Virus record (IMG/VR): IMGVR_UViG_3300046751_000386
Span: 1 to 57,960 of that record
DNA length: 57,960 nt
Reading direction: 5' to 3' (one strand)
Source: a virus
A program made the position numbers and the translations under genes. Of the stretch, positions 16,185-25,920 are shown in pieces; position 1 is the stretch's first letter; every line of letters begins with the position of its first letter. The notes beneath the pieces were generated by a model. It had not been told where the DNA came from. It was given only the letters and a program-made list of their open reading frames with translations, and ran no database searches.

Positions 16185-17038
16185 GCTACACATATACAAC
16201 TCTGAAACAGGCTATAAAAGATTATACTGAAAACGACGAAACTACGTTTGTTAATAATCTTCCCGTATTTATTCGTAATACAGAAGAGCGTATTTTAAAA
16301 AACGTGCAGTTAAGCTTGTTTCAGCGTAACGCCAGTGGTGTTATGAGTAATGCAAACAAGTTTCTTACTTGTCCATCTGACTTTTTAGCTCCGTTTTCGT
16401 TGTCCTACACGGATTCTAGCAGTAACCAAGTATTTTTAGATTTTAAAGACTCAAACTTTATACAATCTTTTAACCCTAATTCTGCTACTACGGGCTCTCC
16501 CCGATATTACGGTCAGTTTGACGTTGAAAACTTTATTTTAGCGCCAACGCCAAACAGTGGGTACGCGGTAGAACTGCAATATTACTACAGACCAGCAAGC
16601 CTGACTGTTAGTACGTTTACATTAACGATGACCAGCGTAAGTGGCACGTTTACGACTTTGGACACTATTACTGGATCGTCCAGCGCACAGTCTACAACGG
16701 TTAATGCGGTTCCGTCATCTACAACGTTGACAGTAAAAATACCTGCGGGGGACTTTGCGATAGGAGAAACCTTAACGGGTAGCTCTAGCGGAGCAACGGG
16801 AACCTTGTCTTCTATTGGAAGCGACACAACCGAATCATGGCTTAGTGAAAACGCAGAAGTGGCTTTGCTTTATGGTAGCTTGATGGAAGCCTACGTGTTT
16901 ATGAAGGGCGAACAAGACTTGCAGGTTTTATATGAAAAACGTTTTGGTGAAGCGATTATGGGTCTTAAAATGCTTGGTGAGGCTAAAGAAGTTACTGATG
17001 AGTACCGTACGGGTCAGATCGTAAGGGCTAAACAATGA
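16181..17038 (+). CDS. Neck or tail connector protein with inserted Ser/Thr-rich domain (285 aa)
   Basis: The N- and C-terminal parts (TLKQAIKDYTENDETTFVNNL ... AEVALLYGSLMEAYVFMKGE) resemble small adaptor proteins of marine phages. About residues 147-222 are a Ser/Thr/Gly-rich, charge-poor insert with two copies of a TGSSS word, probably a small beta domain exposed on the virion. Position between the gp4-like and fibre genes supports a connector role. Confidence 0.6.
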   Translation: MSYTYTTLKQAIKDYTENDETTFVNNLPVFIRNTEERILKNVQLSLFQRNASGVMSNANKFLTCPSDFLAPFSLSYTDSSSNQVFLDFKDSNFIQSFNPNSATTGSPRYYGQFDVENFILAPTPNSGYAVELQYYYRPASLTVSTFTLTMTSVSGTFTTLDTITGSSSAQSTTVNAVPSSTTLTVKIPAGDFAIGETLTGSSSGATGTLSSIGSDTTESWLSENAEVALLYGSLMEAYVFMKGEQDLQVLYEKRFGEAIMGLKMLGEAKEVTDEYRTGQIVRAKQ

Positions 17039-17319
17039 ACAGCATGTCTTTTGGAGAGTTCAAGGTTGACGTTCAAACAACCAATAATCGTGGTGCCACT
17101 CCTGAAGAGGTGGCGCACCGTTGTGTTGGAAAAATTGTTGCTTTTTCGGAAGACGCTCATCCCGCGTTAAGAGATCAAGCGATAGCCTATAGGGATAGTA
17201 TTGAAAAGCTGTTAGTGATCTATATGAAACAGGCTATCCAAAGTGACCGTACTACGGTATATAATGCGATTAAAGAAGCGGGGCATCCCACGTTAGCCGA
17301 ATATATAAGGAAAATGTAA
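17035..17319 (+). CDS. Conserved small helical protein (94 aa)
   Basis: A mainly helical soluble protein with 'RGATPEEVAHRCVGKIVAFSE' and HPALRDQAIAYRD. Similar small proteins occur in the connector modules of marine phages (from memory). It overlaps its upstream gene by 4 nt and abuts the next gene. Function unknown. Confidence 0.65.
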   Translation: MNSMSFGEFKVDVQTTNNRGATPEEVAHRCVGKIVAFSEDAHPALRDQAIAYRDSIEKLLVIYMKQAIQSDRTTVYNAIKEAGHPTLAEYIRKM

Positions 17320-17754
17320 ATGGCGTTCTCAGGCAACTTCATGTGTACATCTTTTAAAAAAGAATTGATGACAGGCACACACAATTTCACCGCAGCAAGC
17401 GACCAATTTAAAATGGCTTTGTACACAAACAGCGCCAGCTTTACCGCAGCAACCACTGCTTACACCAGTAGCAACGAAGTTACGGGAACAAATTACACTG
17501 CGAAGGGTAATTTCCTAACAAGCGTAACGCCAACAACTAGCGGCACAACGGCGCTTACAGACTTTGCAGATGAGGTGTTTTCCAACGTAACAATCTCTTC
17601 TGTAAGAGGTGGGTTGATCTATAACGAAGCGGCTAGTGGCGACCCGTCTGTGGTTGTCTTAGACTTTGGAGCGGACAAGGGCGCAAGCTCTGGTGACTTT
17701 ACTATTGTTTTTCCTACAGCGGACGCAAGTAACGCAATTATACGGATAGCATAA
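17320..17754 (+). CDS. Virion structural protein (144 aa)
   Basis: Beta-rich with high Thr/Ser/Ala/Gly. The core FKMALYTNSASFTAATTAYTS, the GTNYTAKG step and the ISSVRGGLIYN strand are patterns common to tail-associated proteins of marine phages (from memory). It ends two bases before the first tail-fibre gene. Probably a fibre-base or tail surface protein. Confidence 0.65.
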   Translation: MAFSGNFMCTSFKKELMTGTHNFTAASDQFKMALYTNSASFTAATTAYTSSNEVTGTNYTAKGNFLTSVTPTTSGTTALTDFADEVFSNVTISSVRGGLIYNEAASGDPSVVVLDFGADKGASSGDFTIVFPTADASNAIIRIA

Positions 17755-17755
17755 C

Positions 17756-19663
17756 ATGGCAGTTGTTCTTGGAAATCGTGCAAAAATGTCCACCAGCACC
17801 ACGGGCACTGGAACGATTACCTTGGGCAGCGCCCTGTCAGGGTATCAGACCTTTGCACAAGCTGGCATAACTAATGGTCAGACGGTCAGGTACGCGATAG
17901 AAGACGGCACTAACTTCGAGATAGGAAGCGGTGTTTTTACTTCTAGCGGAACAACGCTTACGCGAAATGTTACGGAAAGCTCTAATTCTGACAGTGCTAT
18001 TAGTCTTAGCGGTAGTGCCGAGGTGTTTATTACTGCGTCTGCGGCGGATATATTTGTTAATGATGGGGCTACCTCGTTAACTACGACAGGAACAATTACC
18101 GCTGGCGGCAATGTAGCAATTTCAACGGGTGTTATTGACCTAAAGAACGGTGGATCACAGTCTGTTGTTAAGTTCTATTGCGAGTCAAGCAACGCGCATT
18201 ATGCTGAGATAAAAGCTCCCGCTCACGGATTGTTCAGCGGAAACGTGACATTAACACTTCCCGCGACTACAGATACAATCGCAGGGATTGCCGCAACGCA
18301 GACGTTTACAAACAAGACGCTTACTGCGCCTAAAATTAATGAAGATGTAGCAGTAACCTCAACAGCTACTGAACTTAATATTCTTGATGGGGTTACAACC
18401 ACCACTGCCGAAATTAACCTAATAGATGGTGGTACAGCTAGGGGAACCACAGCGGTAGCAAGCGGTGACGGCATTTTAATTAACGATGCTGGCACCATGC
18501 GTATGACCAACGTAGACACGGTATCTACTTACTTTTCTAGTATTAGCGTAGGCGGCGGTAATATTGTAACTACTGGCGCGTTAAACTCAGGGTCTATTAC
18601 ATCTGGCTTTGGCGCAATAAATAACGGTTCAAGCAACATTACCACAACAGGCGTTGGAACTTTTGGGTCTTTAGACATTAGCGGCAATATAGACATTGAT
18701 GGAACGACCAACCTTGATGCTGTAGATATTGATGGCGCAGTTCAGCTAGATGCTACATTAACGGTAGGCGTTGATGATACGGGATACGATGTAAAGTTCT
18801 TCGGAGATGCGGCTAGTGCGTTTATGCAGTGGGATGCAAGCGCAGACGATTTAATTCTCGGTGGTGCAGCGGGTCTTATTGTTCCTGAAGGTCAGTTCAC
18901 TTTAGGTTCTACCGCAGTTACGTCTACTGCGGCGGAATTAAATTTAGTAGATGGCATATCTGCGGGAACAGTTTCGGCAAGTAAGGCTGTAATTGTAGAC
19001 AGCAACAAAGATTTAACAGGTGGTAGAAATCTTACTATCTCCGGTGAGCTAGACGCGGCTACGTTGGATATTTCTGGCAACGCAGATATTGATGGAACGT
19101 TAGAGACAGACGGGCTTACAGTTGGTGGTGTTGCGGCTAAAGTCGCAGGCAAAGAAAGCATTTATGTTCCTGCCACTGCTATGTATCCCAGCACGACCAA
19201 TCCATGTTCTGATTTAACGCAAGTCGAGACAACGGCTCTTCGCCCTGATCTTAAAGTGTTGGACTTTGCTGATGGTGCCGATGATTTTGCTCAGTTTAGT
19301 GTAGCGTTTCCTAAGAGTTGGAACGAAGGCACTGTTACGTTTCAACCTTTCTGGACGGTAACGGGGACAAATACAGGCACGGTAGCATGGCAATTAGCGG
19401 GTGTGGCGATAACAAGCGATGAAAGCATAAATACAGCTTTTGGTACTCAGGTAGCAACAACGGCGTTGGCCTTTTCTGGTACGTCAAATGATTTGATGGT
19501 AAGCGCAGAAAGTGGTGCAGTAACAATCGCGGGAAGTCCCGCAGCGGCGGATATGTGCTTCTTTCAAATAAACAGGGACATTAGCGCGGATACTCAGACG
19601 GGAGATGCTCGGTTATTGGGTGTTAAATTGTTATTTACGACTGATGCAGCGAACGATGCGTAG
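17756..19663 (+). CDS. Tail fibre protein 1 (635 aa)
   Basis: The N-terminal domain (about 1-105, SGYQTFAQAGITNGQTVRYAIEDG) is a common marine fibre start. The middle has repeated 'TATELNILDG', 'TTAEINLIDGG' and 'TAAELNLVDG' units typical of trimeric shaft repeats. The last 240 residues (from about 405) are paralogous to the C-terminus of the fibre at 22517, including PKSWNEGT, FSGTSNDL and GDARLLGVKL. The shared end is probably the receptor or assembly domain. Confidence 0.8.
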   Translation: MAVVLGNRAKMSTSTTGTGTITLGSALSGYQTFAQAGITNGQTVRYAIEDGTNFEIGSGVFTSSGTTLTRNVTESSNSDSAISLSGSAEVFITASAADIFVNDGATSLTTTGTITAGGNVAISTGVIDLKNGGSQSVVKFYCESSNAHYAEIKAPAHGLFSGNVTLTLPATTDTIAGIAATQTFTNKTLTAPKINEDVAVTSTATELNILDGVTTTTAEINLIDGGTARGTTAVASGDGILINDAGTMRMTNVDTVSTYFSSISVGGGNIVTTGALNSGSITSGFGAINNGSSNITTTGVGTFGSLDISGNIDIDGTTNLDAVDIDGAVQLDATLTVGVDDTGYDVKFFGDAASAFMQWDASADDLILGGAAGLIVPEGQFTLGSTAVTSTAAELNLVDGISAGTVSASKAVIVDSNKDLTGGRNLTISGELDAATLDISGNADIDGTLETDGLTVGGVAAKVAGKESIYVPATAMYPSTTNPCSDLTQVETTALRPDLKVLDFADGADDFAQFSVAFPKSWNEGTVTFQPFWTVTGTNTGTVAWQLAGVAITSDESINTAFGTQVATTALAFSGTSNDLMVSAESGAVTIAGSPAAADMCFFQINRDISADTQTGDARLLGVKLLFTTDAANDA

Positions 19664-19671
19664 GGGATAAA

Positions 19672-21687
19672 ATGTCAGGTTTTGGTTATAACGTCTTAGG
19701 TTTTGGGGCCAACGCTTCTAGTGCTGCTGGCGGGGCATCAGACGATCAGTTCAATCGTGTTAGTTTTCTTAGTCATTTTGACGGTGCTAACAACGGTGTA
19801 AACAATGTGTTTGATGATAGCTCTACATCTAACCACACAGTCACGGCTGCTGGCAATGTAACCCAAGGCTCCTTTGGGCCATTTGCTCGGCCAGATGGTG
19901 AATGGGCTGTGTCGTTTGATGGTGGAAGTTATGTAACTAGCAATTATTTGCAAGTAGCTGCAAGTTCTGACTTTGACTTTGGCACTGGTGATTTTACTGT
20001 TGAGCTATTCTTTTTTAATAGGGCATATGGGGCATATTATGACTATTTAGTTACGTTTGGGAATGATGTTGGTGCAACAACTTCTTTTGGAATATATCTT
20101 GACAATGGAACAAACATTAATTTGTGGAACAATGGAGCAATAGCTAGTTCAACGTCCTACAATAAAAATCAGTGGTATCATCTAGCAGTTGTTAGAGCCT
20201 CTGGTACAGTTAAAGTTTATTTAGACGGCAGTGAAATAAAGTCAGCTAGTCTTTCAAGTGATATATCAAGCCCCGGAGGAATGAATGTTGCGAATTGGCG
20301 ATTATCTGGTGATGGTCAATATTTTAATGGGATAATTAGCAACCTAAGAGTAGTCAAAGGAACAGCAGTTTATACAGGAAACTTCACTGCACCTACAAGC
20401 AAACTGACTGCTATTACAAATACTGTTTTACTAACCTGTCAATCAAACAGGTTTGTTGATAACTCTGCAACAGGCCACACTGTAACACCGTATGTAATAC
20501 CAGCCGTAACATCATTTGGCCCATTCCTGTCCAGCGCAGTGTATGACCCTGCGATAAACGGCGCATCTGCTTACTTTGATGGGACAGCCGATGCTCTAAG
20601 TATTGCTGCTTCGCCTATTTCTGCGTCTGGAAACTTTACTTTAGAGGGTTGGGTATACCCTAATACTACATCAGAATCCGGGGTTGTTGGACAATATCAA
20701 GGCCGTAGTACGGGCCGCATGATAATCACTACAAATGCTGGACTGTTAATATTTTTTCAAAACGGTGTAACGGGAGGTCAGGCTACGGTAGCCCCGAAGC
20801 AGTGGGCGCATTTTGTTTTGCAGAGAACAGGCAGCAACATAGCTTTTTATGTAAACGGTACAAGAATACTGAATAATTCTGCTGGTAATATAGCACAAGA
20901 TTATCTTGTAATTGGGACAGAAGATGTAAACTCAGGCAATTACCCAAATACTATGGACGGCTATATTTCAAACATTCGTATTACATCGTCAGCAGTGTAT
21001 TCTGAGGGTACATCTATAACTGTTCCAACCGCACCGTATTCAACGGTTACGAATACAAACTTCCTGCTCAACATGGCAGATGGACAGGCGATTGACAGTG
21101 CTGCTCAAAATAATCTGAACTTGTTTGGCACAGCCAAAACTAGCACGGCACAATATAAGTTTGGCACTGCGTCTTTGCTTTTGGATGGTAACAGTGACTA
21201 TGCAACATTCCCAGAAAATGGGGCAAACGACATTGATGGTGGAGGTAACTGGACTGTTGAGTTTTTTTGGAGGTTCGTAAATAAAACGTCACCAGCATAT
21301 CAAGAACTTATAACTAAAGGCAACGGCTTTCAAATATATACAAGTAGCGGGTCGTTATCTTTAGCTTTATCATCTAATAATTCAAGTTATGATATAGCCA
21401 ATGCTACAGGTGGTACAACATTGGATAATGACGTTTGGTATCATCTTGCCTTGGTAAAAAATGGAACCTCTTACAAATTATATTTGAACGGCACTAGTGA
21501 TTTATCCGTTACATCCTCTTCAAACTTAGATACGGGTGGTTTTCCTTGGTTTCTAGGCACTCTCAGAACTGCTGAAACTACTTACCCTTCCAACGGATAT
21601 ATGGATGAAGTTCGTATAAGCAAGTTTGCTCGTTATACAAGCAATTTCACAGCACCGACAGAACCATTTGCAGATAAAGGACAATAG
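19672..21687 (+). CDS. Triple LamG/concanavalin-like tail protein (671 aa)
   Basis: Three jelly-roll (LamG/ConA-like) domains follow one another: about residues 25-245, 290-465 and 485-665. Each has the typical elements: 'FDGG/FDGT/LDGN..Y', 'DFTVELFF / NFTLEGWV / NWTVEFFW', 'WYHLAVVR / WAHFVLQR / WYHLALVK', 'V-YLDG / YVNG / YLNG' and 'G-I-NLRV / G-ISNIRI / GYMDEVRI'. Such domains bind glycans, so it is a likely host-range protein. The coding sequence is visibly more AT-rich than its neighbours, which may reflect separate acquisition. Confidence 0.8.
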   Translation: MSGFGYNVLGFGANASSAAGGASDDQFNRVSFLSHFDGANNGVNNVFDDSSTSNHTVTAAGNVTQGSFGPFARPDGEWAVSFDGGSYVTSNYLQVAASSDFDFGTGDFTVELFFFNRAYGAYYDYLVTFGNDVGATTSFGIYLDNGTNINLWNNGAIASSTSYNKNQWYHLAVVRASGTVKVYLDGSEIKSASLSSDISSPGGMNVANWRLSGDGQYFNGIISNLRVVKGTAVYTGNFTAPTSKLTAITNTVLLTCQSNRFVDNSATGHTVTPYVIPAVTSFGPFLSSAVYDPAINGASAYFDGTADALSIAASPISASGNFTLEGWVYPNTTSESGVVGQYQGRSTGRMIITTNAGLLIFFQNGVTGGQATVAPKQWAHFVLQRTGSNIAFYVNGTRILNNSAGNIAQDYLVIGTEDVNSGNYPNTMDGYISNIRITSSAVYSEGTSITVPTAPYSTVTNTNFLLNMADGQAIDSAAQNNLNLFGTAKTSTAQYKFGTASLLLDGNSDYATFPENGANDIDGGGNWTVEFFWRFVNKTSPAYQELITKGNGFQIYTSSGSLSLALSSNNSSYDIANATGGTTLDNDVWYHLALVKNGTSYKLYLNGTSDLSVTSSSNLDTGGFPWFLGTLRTAETTYPSNGYMDEVRISKFARYTSNFTAPTEPFADKGQ

Positions 21688-21689
21688 AC

Positions 21690-22178
21690 ATGATGATAGC
21701 ACAATTAAGTGGCAGTACGATTGTTGCGGTTGGGGATCACACTGCGTTGTTTCCAAATACACGTTTTTACAAAGGTGGCCCAGACTCAACGTGGATGGCT
21801 AATCACTCCTGCGTAGATGTAGTGAAGTATTTAGCTTATGACCATGCCACGCAGAAGAGCGAAGTTGTTACGCCATACTTACAAGATGGCAAGGTGTACA
21901 CGCGCCGTGTTGTAAACATGACCGACAGCGAAAAGACTGCTTATGTTGCAAGTCAAAACGCAGCGGCAGCGCAGCGCAATCGTGATGAGCGCAATAGGCG
22001 GTTGGCTAATTGTGATTGGGTAGTGACCAAGGCATTAGAAGCAGGTGGTTCTGTACCGTCTGCTTGGTCAACGTATCGCACCGCCCTGCGAGATATTACC
22101 ACACACGCCAACTGGCCCAACCTAACAGGGCCAAATATGGACGGTAGCGGGGGCGATTGGCCCACAGAGCCTAGCTAA
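21690..22178 (+). CDS. Tail fibre-associated protein with assembly-type C-terminal domain (162 aa)
   Basis: The C-terminal half (NRDERNRRLANCDWVVT ... WSTYRTALRDITTH) matches the 'R-R..LA.CDW ... W..YR.ALRDI' pattern of tail fibre assembly/XkdW-type domains. The N-terminal half (residues 1-90) is a separate domain with FPNTRFYKGGP. It is placed between two fibre genes and overlaps the next by 1 nt. Confidence 0.65.
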   Translation: MMIAQLSGSTIVAVGDHTALFPNTRFYKGGPDSTWMANHSCVDVVKYLAYDHATQKSEVVTPYLQDGKVYTRRVVNMTDSEKTAYVASQNAAAAQRNRDERNRRLANCDWVVTKALEAGGSVPSAWSTYRTALRDITTHANWPNLTGPNMDGSGGDWPTEPS

Positions 22179-22507
22179 TGTTAGGGTTTGCCCCACTAGC
22201 TAATAACTCCATAGCGGGGTTTGGCAATATTCCTGTAGATACCGCTGTAACGGGCGTGGCAGGAACAGGGGCTGTTGGAACTGTTGCAGTTGGCGCGGTA
22301 GTTACGGTTACGGGACCATCTGCGGGAACGGCCTCTGTTGGTACAGCCACTTCGGTTGGTGACGCTAATGCTAACGTGACAGGTCTTTCGGCTACGGGTT
22401 CAGTTGGATCAGTTCTTGTTTGGGGTGAAATCACACCCTCGCAAAATTCAAACTTCTCTGCTATAACTCCCTCACAAACACCGTCTTGGACGGACATTGC
22501 GGCATAG
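22178..22507 (+). CDS. Gly/Val/Thr-rich virion protein (109 aa)
   Basis: It has low complexity, with repeated 'VTGVAGTGAVGTVAVGAVV' and 'VTGLSATGSVGSVLV' units of about 15-20 residues. The C-terminus SAITPSQTPSWTDIAA resembles ends of fibre-associated proteins in marine phages (from memory). The TGSVG word links it to the tails of the proteins at 15858 and 25920. Probably a short fibre or linker. Confidence 0.65.
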   Translation: MLGFAPLANNSIAGFGNIPVDTAVTGVAGTGAVGTVAVGAVVTVTGPSAGTASVGTATSVGDANANVTGLSATGSVGSVLVWGEITPSQNSNFSAITPSQTPSWTDIAA

Positions 22508-22516
22508 GATAATGAC

Positions 22517-23803
22517 ATGGCTAGTACATATGTAAACGATCTAAGGCTAGAAGAGATTGGTACTGGCGAAGCGTCTGGTACGTGGGGAACTAAAACAAAC
22601 GTAAATTTAGAACTTATTGGAGAAGCGTTTTCCTACGGCTCTGAAGCTATAGCAAATGCGTCTACACACACTATTACAATGGCTGACGGCACCTCAGATC
22701 AAGCCCGTTCATTCTACCTTAAATGCACTGGTGGTGGTCAAGCCTGTACGGTCACACTGGCACCTAACACTGTGTCTAAGGTTTGGATGATTGAAAACGC
22801 TACCAGCGCAACGCTAACTTTTTTTCAAGGATCAGGGGCCAACGTTGCAGTAGCCGCTGGCGAAGTTAAGATGATTGCAACGGATGGTCAGGGTTCAGGG
22901 GCCGTTGTTTATGATTTGTTGACAGACGTTAACTTGGCGGGAACCACGGCTCTTGCAACTTTAAAGCTCGGTGGCACAACGGTTACTTCCACCGCTGCGG
23001 AACTAAACATATTAGATGGAGTTACGTCCACCGCTGCGGAGTTAAACATATTAGACGGTGTGACAGCTACTGCGGCAGAGCTAAACTATAACGACACAGG
23101 CGCGGCTGTTGGTACGGTTGTAGCGAGTAAAACTGTAACGGCAGACGCTAATAAGGATGTTGCAAGCCTGCGTAATCTTACGCTTACAGGCGAGTTAGAT
23201 GCCGCTACACTAGATATATCAGGCAATGCTGATATTGACGGCACGTTAGAAGCAGACGTTTTAACGGTTGATGGCGTTGCTGCTAAAGTGGCAGGTTTAG
23301 AAACCATATATGTGCCTGCAACAGCAATGTACCCTAACACCACTAGCGGCTGTGCTGACATAGCTCAAGTTGAATTAAGCAATGGTCCTGAATTAAAGTG
23401 CTTGGACTTTGATCCAAGTTCCGATGAGAATGCTCAGTTTACCGTGTGCTTTCCCAAGTCTTGGAATGAGGGAACCATTACGTTTCAAGCATTTTGGACA
23501 GTCACGGGAACGGATAACGGCACTGTAGCTTGGGGCTTGTCTGGTGTAAGTGTAGCTGACGATGCTTCTATAAACGCTTCTTTTGGAACTAACGTGGTAG
23601 CTACGGCAAAAGCATTTAGCGGAACGTCCAACGACATGACTGTTTCTGCGGTAAGCGGCCCCGTTACTGTAGCCAGTGCTGCGGTAGATACGCAGACATA
23701 CTTTCAAATTATGCGGGACGTTTCTGCGGATAGTCAGGCAGGAGATGCTAGACTTTTAGGAGTAAAACTTTTCTTTACTACAGATGCAAAGAATGATGCC
23801 TAA
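22517..23803 (+). CDS. Tail fibre protein 2 (428 aa)
   Basis: The N-terminal 'YVNDLRLEEIGTGEASGTWGTKTNVNL' is a widespread fibre start (virion attachment). A carbohydrate-module-like beta region follows, then three 'TAAELN-LDG/YND' repeats (about 157-195), and a C-terminal 240 residues paralogous to fibre 1. It ends on the ATG of the gp10-like gene (TAATG). Confidence 0.8.
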   Translation: MASTYVNDLRLEEIGTGEASGTWGTKTNVNLELIGEAFSYGSEAIANASTHTITMADGTSDQARSFYLKCTGGGQACTVTLAPNTVSKVWMIENATSATLTFFQGSGANVAVAAGEVKMIATDGQGSGAVVYDLLTDVNLAGTTALATLKLGGTTVTSTAAELNILDGVTSTAAELNILDGVTATAAELNYNDTGAAVGTVVASKTVTADANKDVASLRNLTLTGELDAATLDISGNADIDGTLEADVLTVDGVAAKVAGLETIYVPATAMYPNTTSGCADIAQVELSNGPELKCLDFDPSSDENAQFTVCFPKSWNEGTITFQAFWTVTGTDNGTVAWGLSGVSVADDASINASFGTNVVATAKAFSGTSNDMTVSAVSGPVTVASAAVDTQTYFQIMRDVSADSQAGDARLLGVKLFFTTDAKNDA

Positions 23804-25920
23804 TGCCCTTAACAAAGTTACAGTTTAAGCCCGGAATAAACAGGGAAACCACTTCGTACAGTAACGAAGGTGGTTGGTTTGATGGCGATAAAATACGATT
23901 TCGCATGGGTTTTCCTGAAAAGATAGGCGGTTGGATAAAGAACTCTGGCAGTGCTTTTTTAGGCACTTGTCGTGCGCTTCATGCTTGGGTGGCTTTGTCT
24001 GGTGAAAAATACATAGGCGTTGGAACAACCTTAAAGTATTATATAAGTGAAGGCGGAACATACCACGATATAACACCTCTTAGAGTTGCATCGTCCTCCG
24101 TTACCTTTGCGGGGGGAGCCGATACGTTAAATGGAGCCATTACAGACTCGGCACAATCTATAACGTTAAACAGTGCCAGTGGATTTCCTACAGGTGGTGG
24201 TCGCATTTTGATTGGCTCAGAACAAATAACGTATGGCGGAGTTAGCAGTGCGACTTTGACAGGATGTGAACGCGGGGTTAACGGAACGACTGCGGCGGCT
24301 CATTCTGACAGTGCCTCGGTAACATGTTGCACAATTTCTGTAACAGATGCGGACAATCATGGTGCTTTAGAAAATGACTTTGTAACTTTTACAAATGCAG
24401 CAAGTCTTGGTGGGGTGATAACTGCAAACGTTTTAAACCAAGAGTATCAAGTAACGCATGTTGTAAGTGCTACCGTCTTTCAAATTGAGGCTAGGTCTGT
24501 TGCATCTATTGAAAGCATTACTACAACCTCTGGATTAAACCCTACTTTTGTTTTTGCTAACACCAGCGATACAGGAAATGGTGGTGGGTCATCAGTTGGA
24601 GCGTATCAAGTCAACACGGGATTAGACACCTCTGTTGGTGGTACGGGCTGGGGCGCAGGAACATGGGGTCGTGGAACATGGGACTCAGCGTCAACACTTT
24701 CGGCGGGGGGTTCTACCTTGCGTATTTGGAGCCACGATAACTTTGGCGAAGACCTGTTAATAAACGTTCGTGACGAAGGTATATTTTATTGGGACAAGAC
24801 AAACGGCCTTACAACACGGGCGGTATCTCTTGCCAGTTTAGGTGTAGCGACGGATAACATACCGACTATTGCAAAACAGGTATTAGTTTCAGACAAGGAC
24901 AGGCACATTATAGCCTTTGGTTGTGACCCAGAAACGGCAATAGGCACACAAGACCCTTTGCTTATTCGTTTTGGCAGTCAAGAAAGCCTAACAGATTGGT
25001 CGGCAAAAGCTACTAATACAGCGGGGGATTTGCGCATTGGTTCCGGTTCCGAGATTATAACCGCTGTAGAAACCAGACAACAGATTCTGGTATTTACAGA
25101 TGTGTCTTTACACGCCATGCAGTTTCTTGGACCGCCGTTTACGTTTGGTATAAACACGGTTTCTGAAAACATTACTACGGCTGGGCCTTTGTGCGCTATT
25201 GCGGTAAATGACAACGTATTTTGGATGGGTCGCGAAGAGTTTTATGTTTATGCAGGTGCCGTAAACAAACTGCCTTGCACCGTTAAAGACTACGTTTTTT
25301 CGGACTTTAACCAAAATCAAATTGAAAAAGTTATCGCAGCAAATAACAGTTCGTTTTCAGAAATATGGTGGTTTTATCCGTCTGCAAGTAGTGAAGAAAA
25401 TGACAGGTATGTTATTTTTAATTACGAGCAACAAATTTGGTATTACGGTAATTTGGGCCGCACAGCGTGGATGGATCGTGGGGTAGATGAGTTGCCTATA
25501 GCCGCGGGTTCAGATCATTATTTGTATGACCACGAAAGCGGTTTAGATGACGGTAGCACCGCACCAGCTAGCGCCCTAGCTGCAAACATAGAAAGCAGTC
25601 AGATAGACTTAGGTGACGGGGATCAGTTTGCTTTCTTGTCAAGAATTATACCAGACATTACGTTCCGCGATTCTACTGCCAACACGCCTACCGCTACGTT
25701 TACTTTGGGTGTTAGAAACTTTCCGGGTGGTAAATACTTACATACCGACGAAGATGTAGTATCAAAAACTGCCTCAACGCCTGTTGAGCAGTTTACCAAA
25801 GAAGTGCGAACGCGGTTACGTGGGCGGTCGTTTAACCTAAAGGTTGAAAGCACTGCGACAGAAACTACTTGGCGTTTGGGCACTCCCAGAGTCGAAGTTA
25901 GACCCGACGGCAGACGCTAA
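23803..25920 (+). CDS. Tail nozzle/hub, P22 gp10-like
   Basis: It starts 'LTKLQFKPGINRETTSYSNEGGWFDGDKIRFRMGFPEKIGGW', the signature start of gp10-like tail accessory proteins in marine podoviruses. P22 gp10 closes the tail channel beneath gp4 and anchors spikes and needle. At 705 aa it is larger than P22 gp10 (about 470 aa), the extra length being beta-rich insert material at about 90-250. It overlaps genes on both sides by 1 nt. Confidence 0.75.
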   Translation: MPLTKLQFKPGINRETTSYSNEGGWFDGDKIRFRMGFPEKIGGWIKNSGSAFLGTCRALHAWVALSGEKYIGVGTTLKYYISEGGTYHDITPLRVASSSVTFAGGADTLNGAITDSAQSITLNSASGFPTGGGRILIGSEQITYGGVSSATLTGCERGVNGTTAAAHSDSASVTCCTISVTDADNHGALENDFVTFTNAASLGGVITANVLNQEYQVTHVVSATVFQIEARSVASIESITTTSGLNPTFVFANTSDTGNGGGSSVGAYQVNTGLDTSVGGTGWGAGTWGRGTWDSASTLSAGGSTLRIWSHDNFGEDLLINVRDEGIFYWDKTNGLTTRAVSLASLGVATDNIPTIAKQVLVSDKDRHIIAFGCDPETAIGTQDPLLIRFGSQESLTDWSAKATNTAGDLRIGSGSEIITAVETRQQILVFTDVSLHAMQFLGPPFTFGINTVSENITTAGPLCAIAVNDNVFWMGREEFYVYAGAVNKLPCTVKDYVFSDFNQNQIEKVIAANNSSFSEIWWFYPSASSEENDRYVIFNYEQQIWYYGNLGRTAWMDRGVDELPIAAGSDHYLYDHESGLDDGSTAPASALAANIESSQIDLGDGDQFAFLSRIIPDITFRDSTANTPTATFTLGVRNFPGGKYLHTDEDVVSKTASTPVEQFTKEVRTRLRGRSFNLKVESTATETTWRLGTPRVEVRPDGRR

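Noticed and set aside
22985-23090. Near-repeats encoding AAELNILDG, suspected as a short repeat array
   Set aside because: They are in-frame coding repeats of a fibre shaft without spacers, so not a CRISPR or iteron array.
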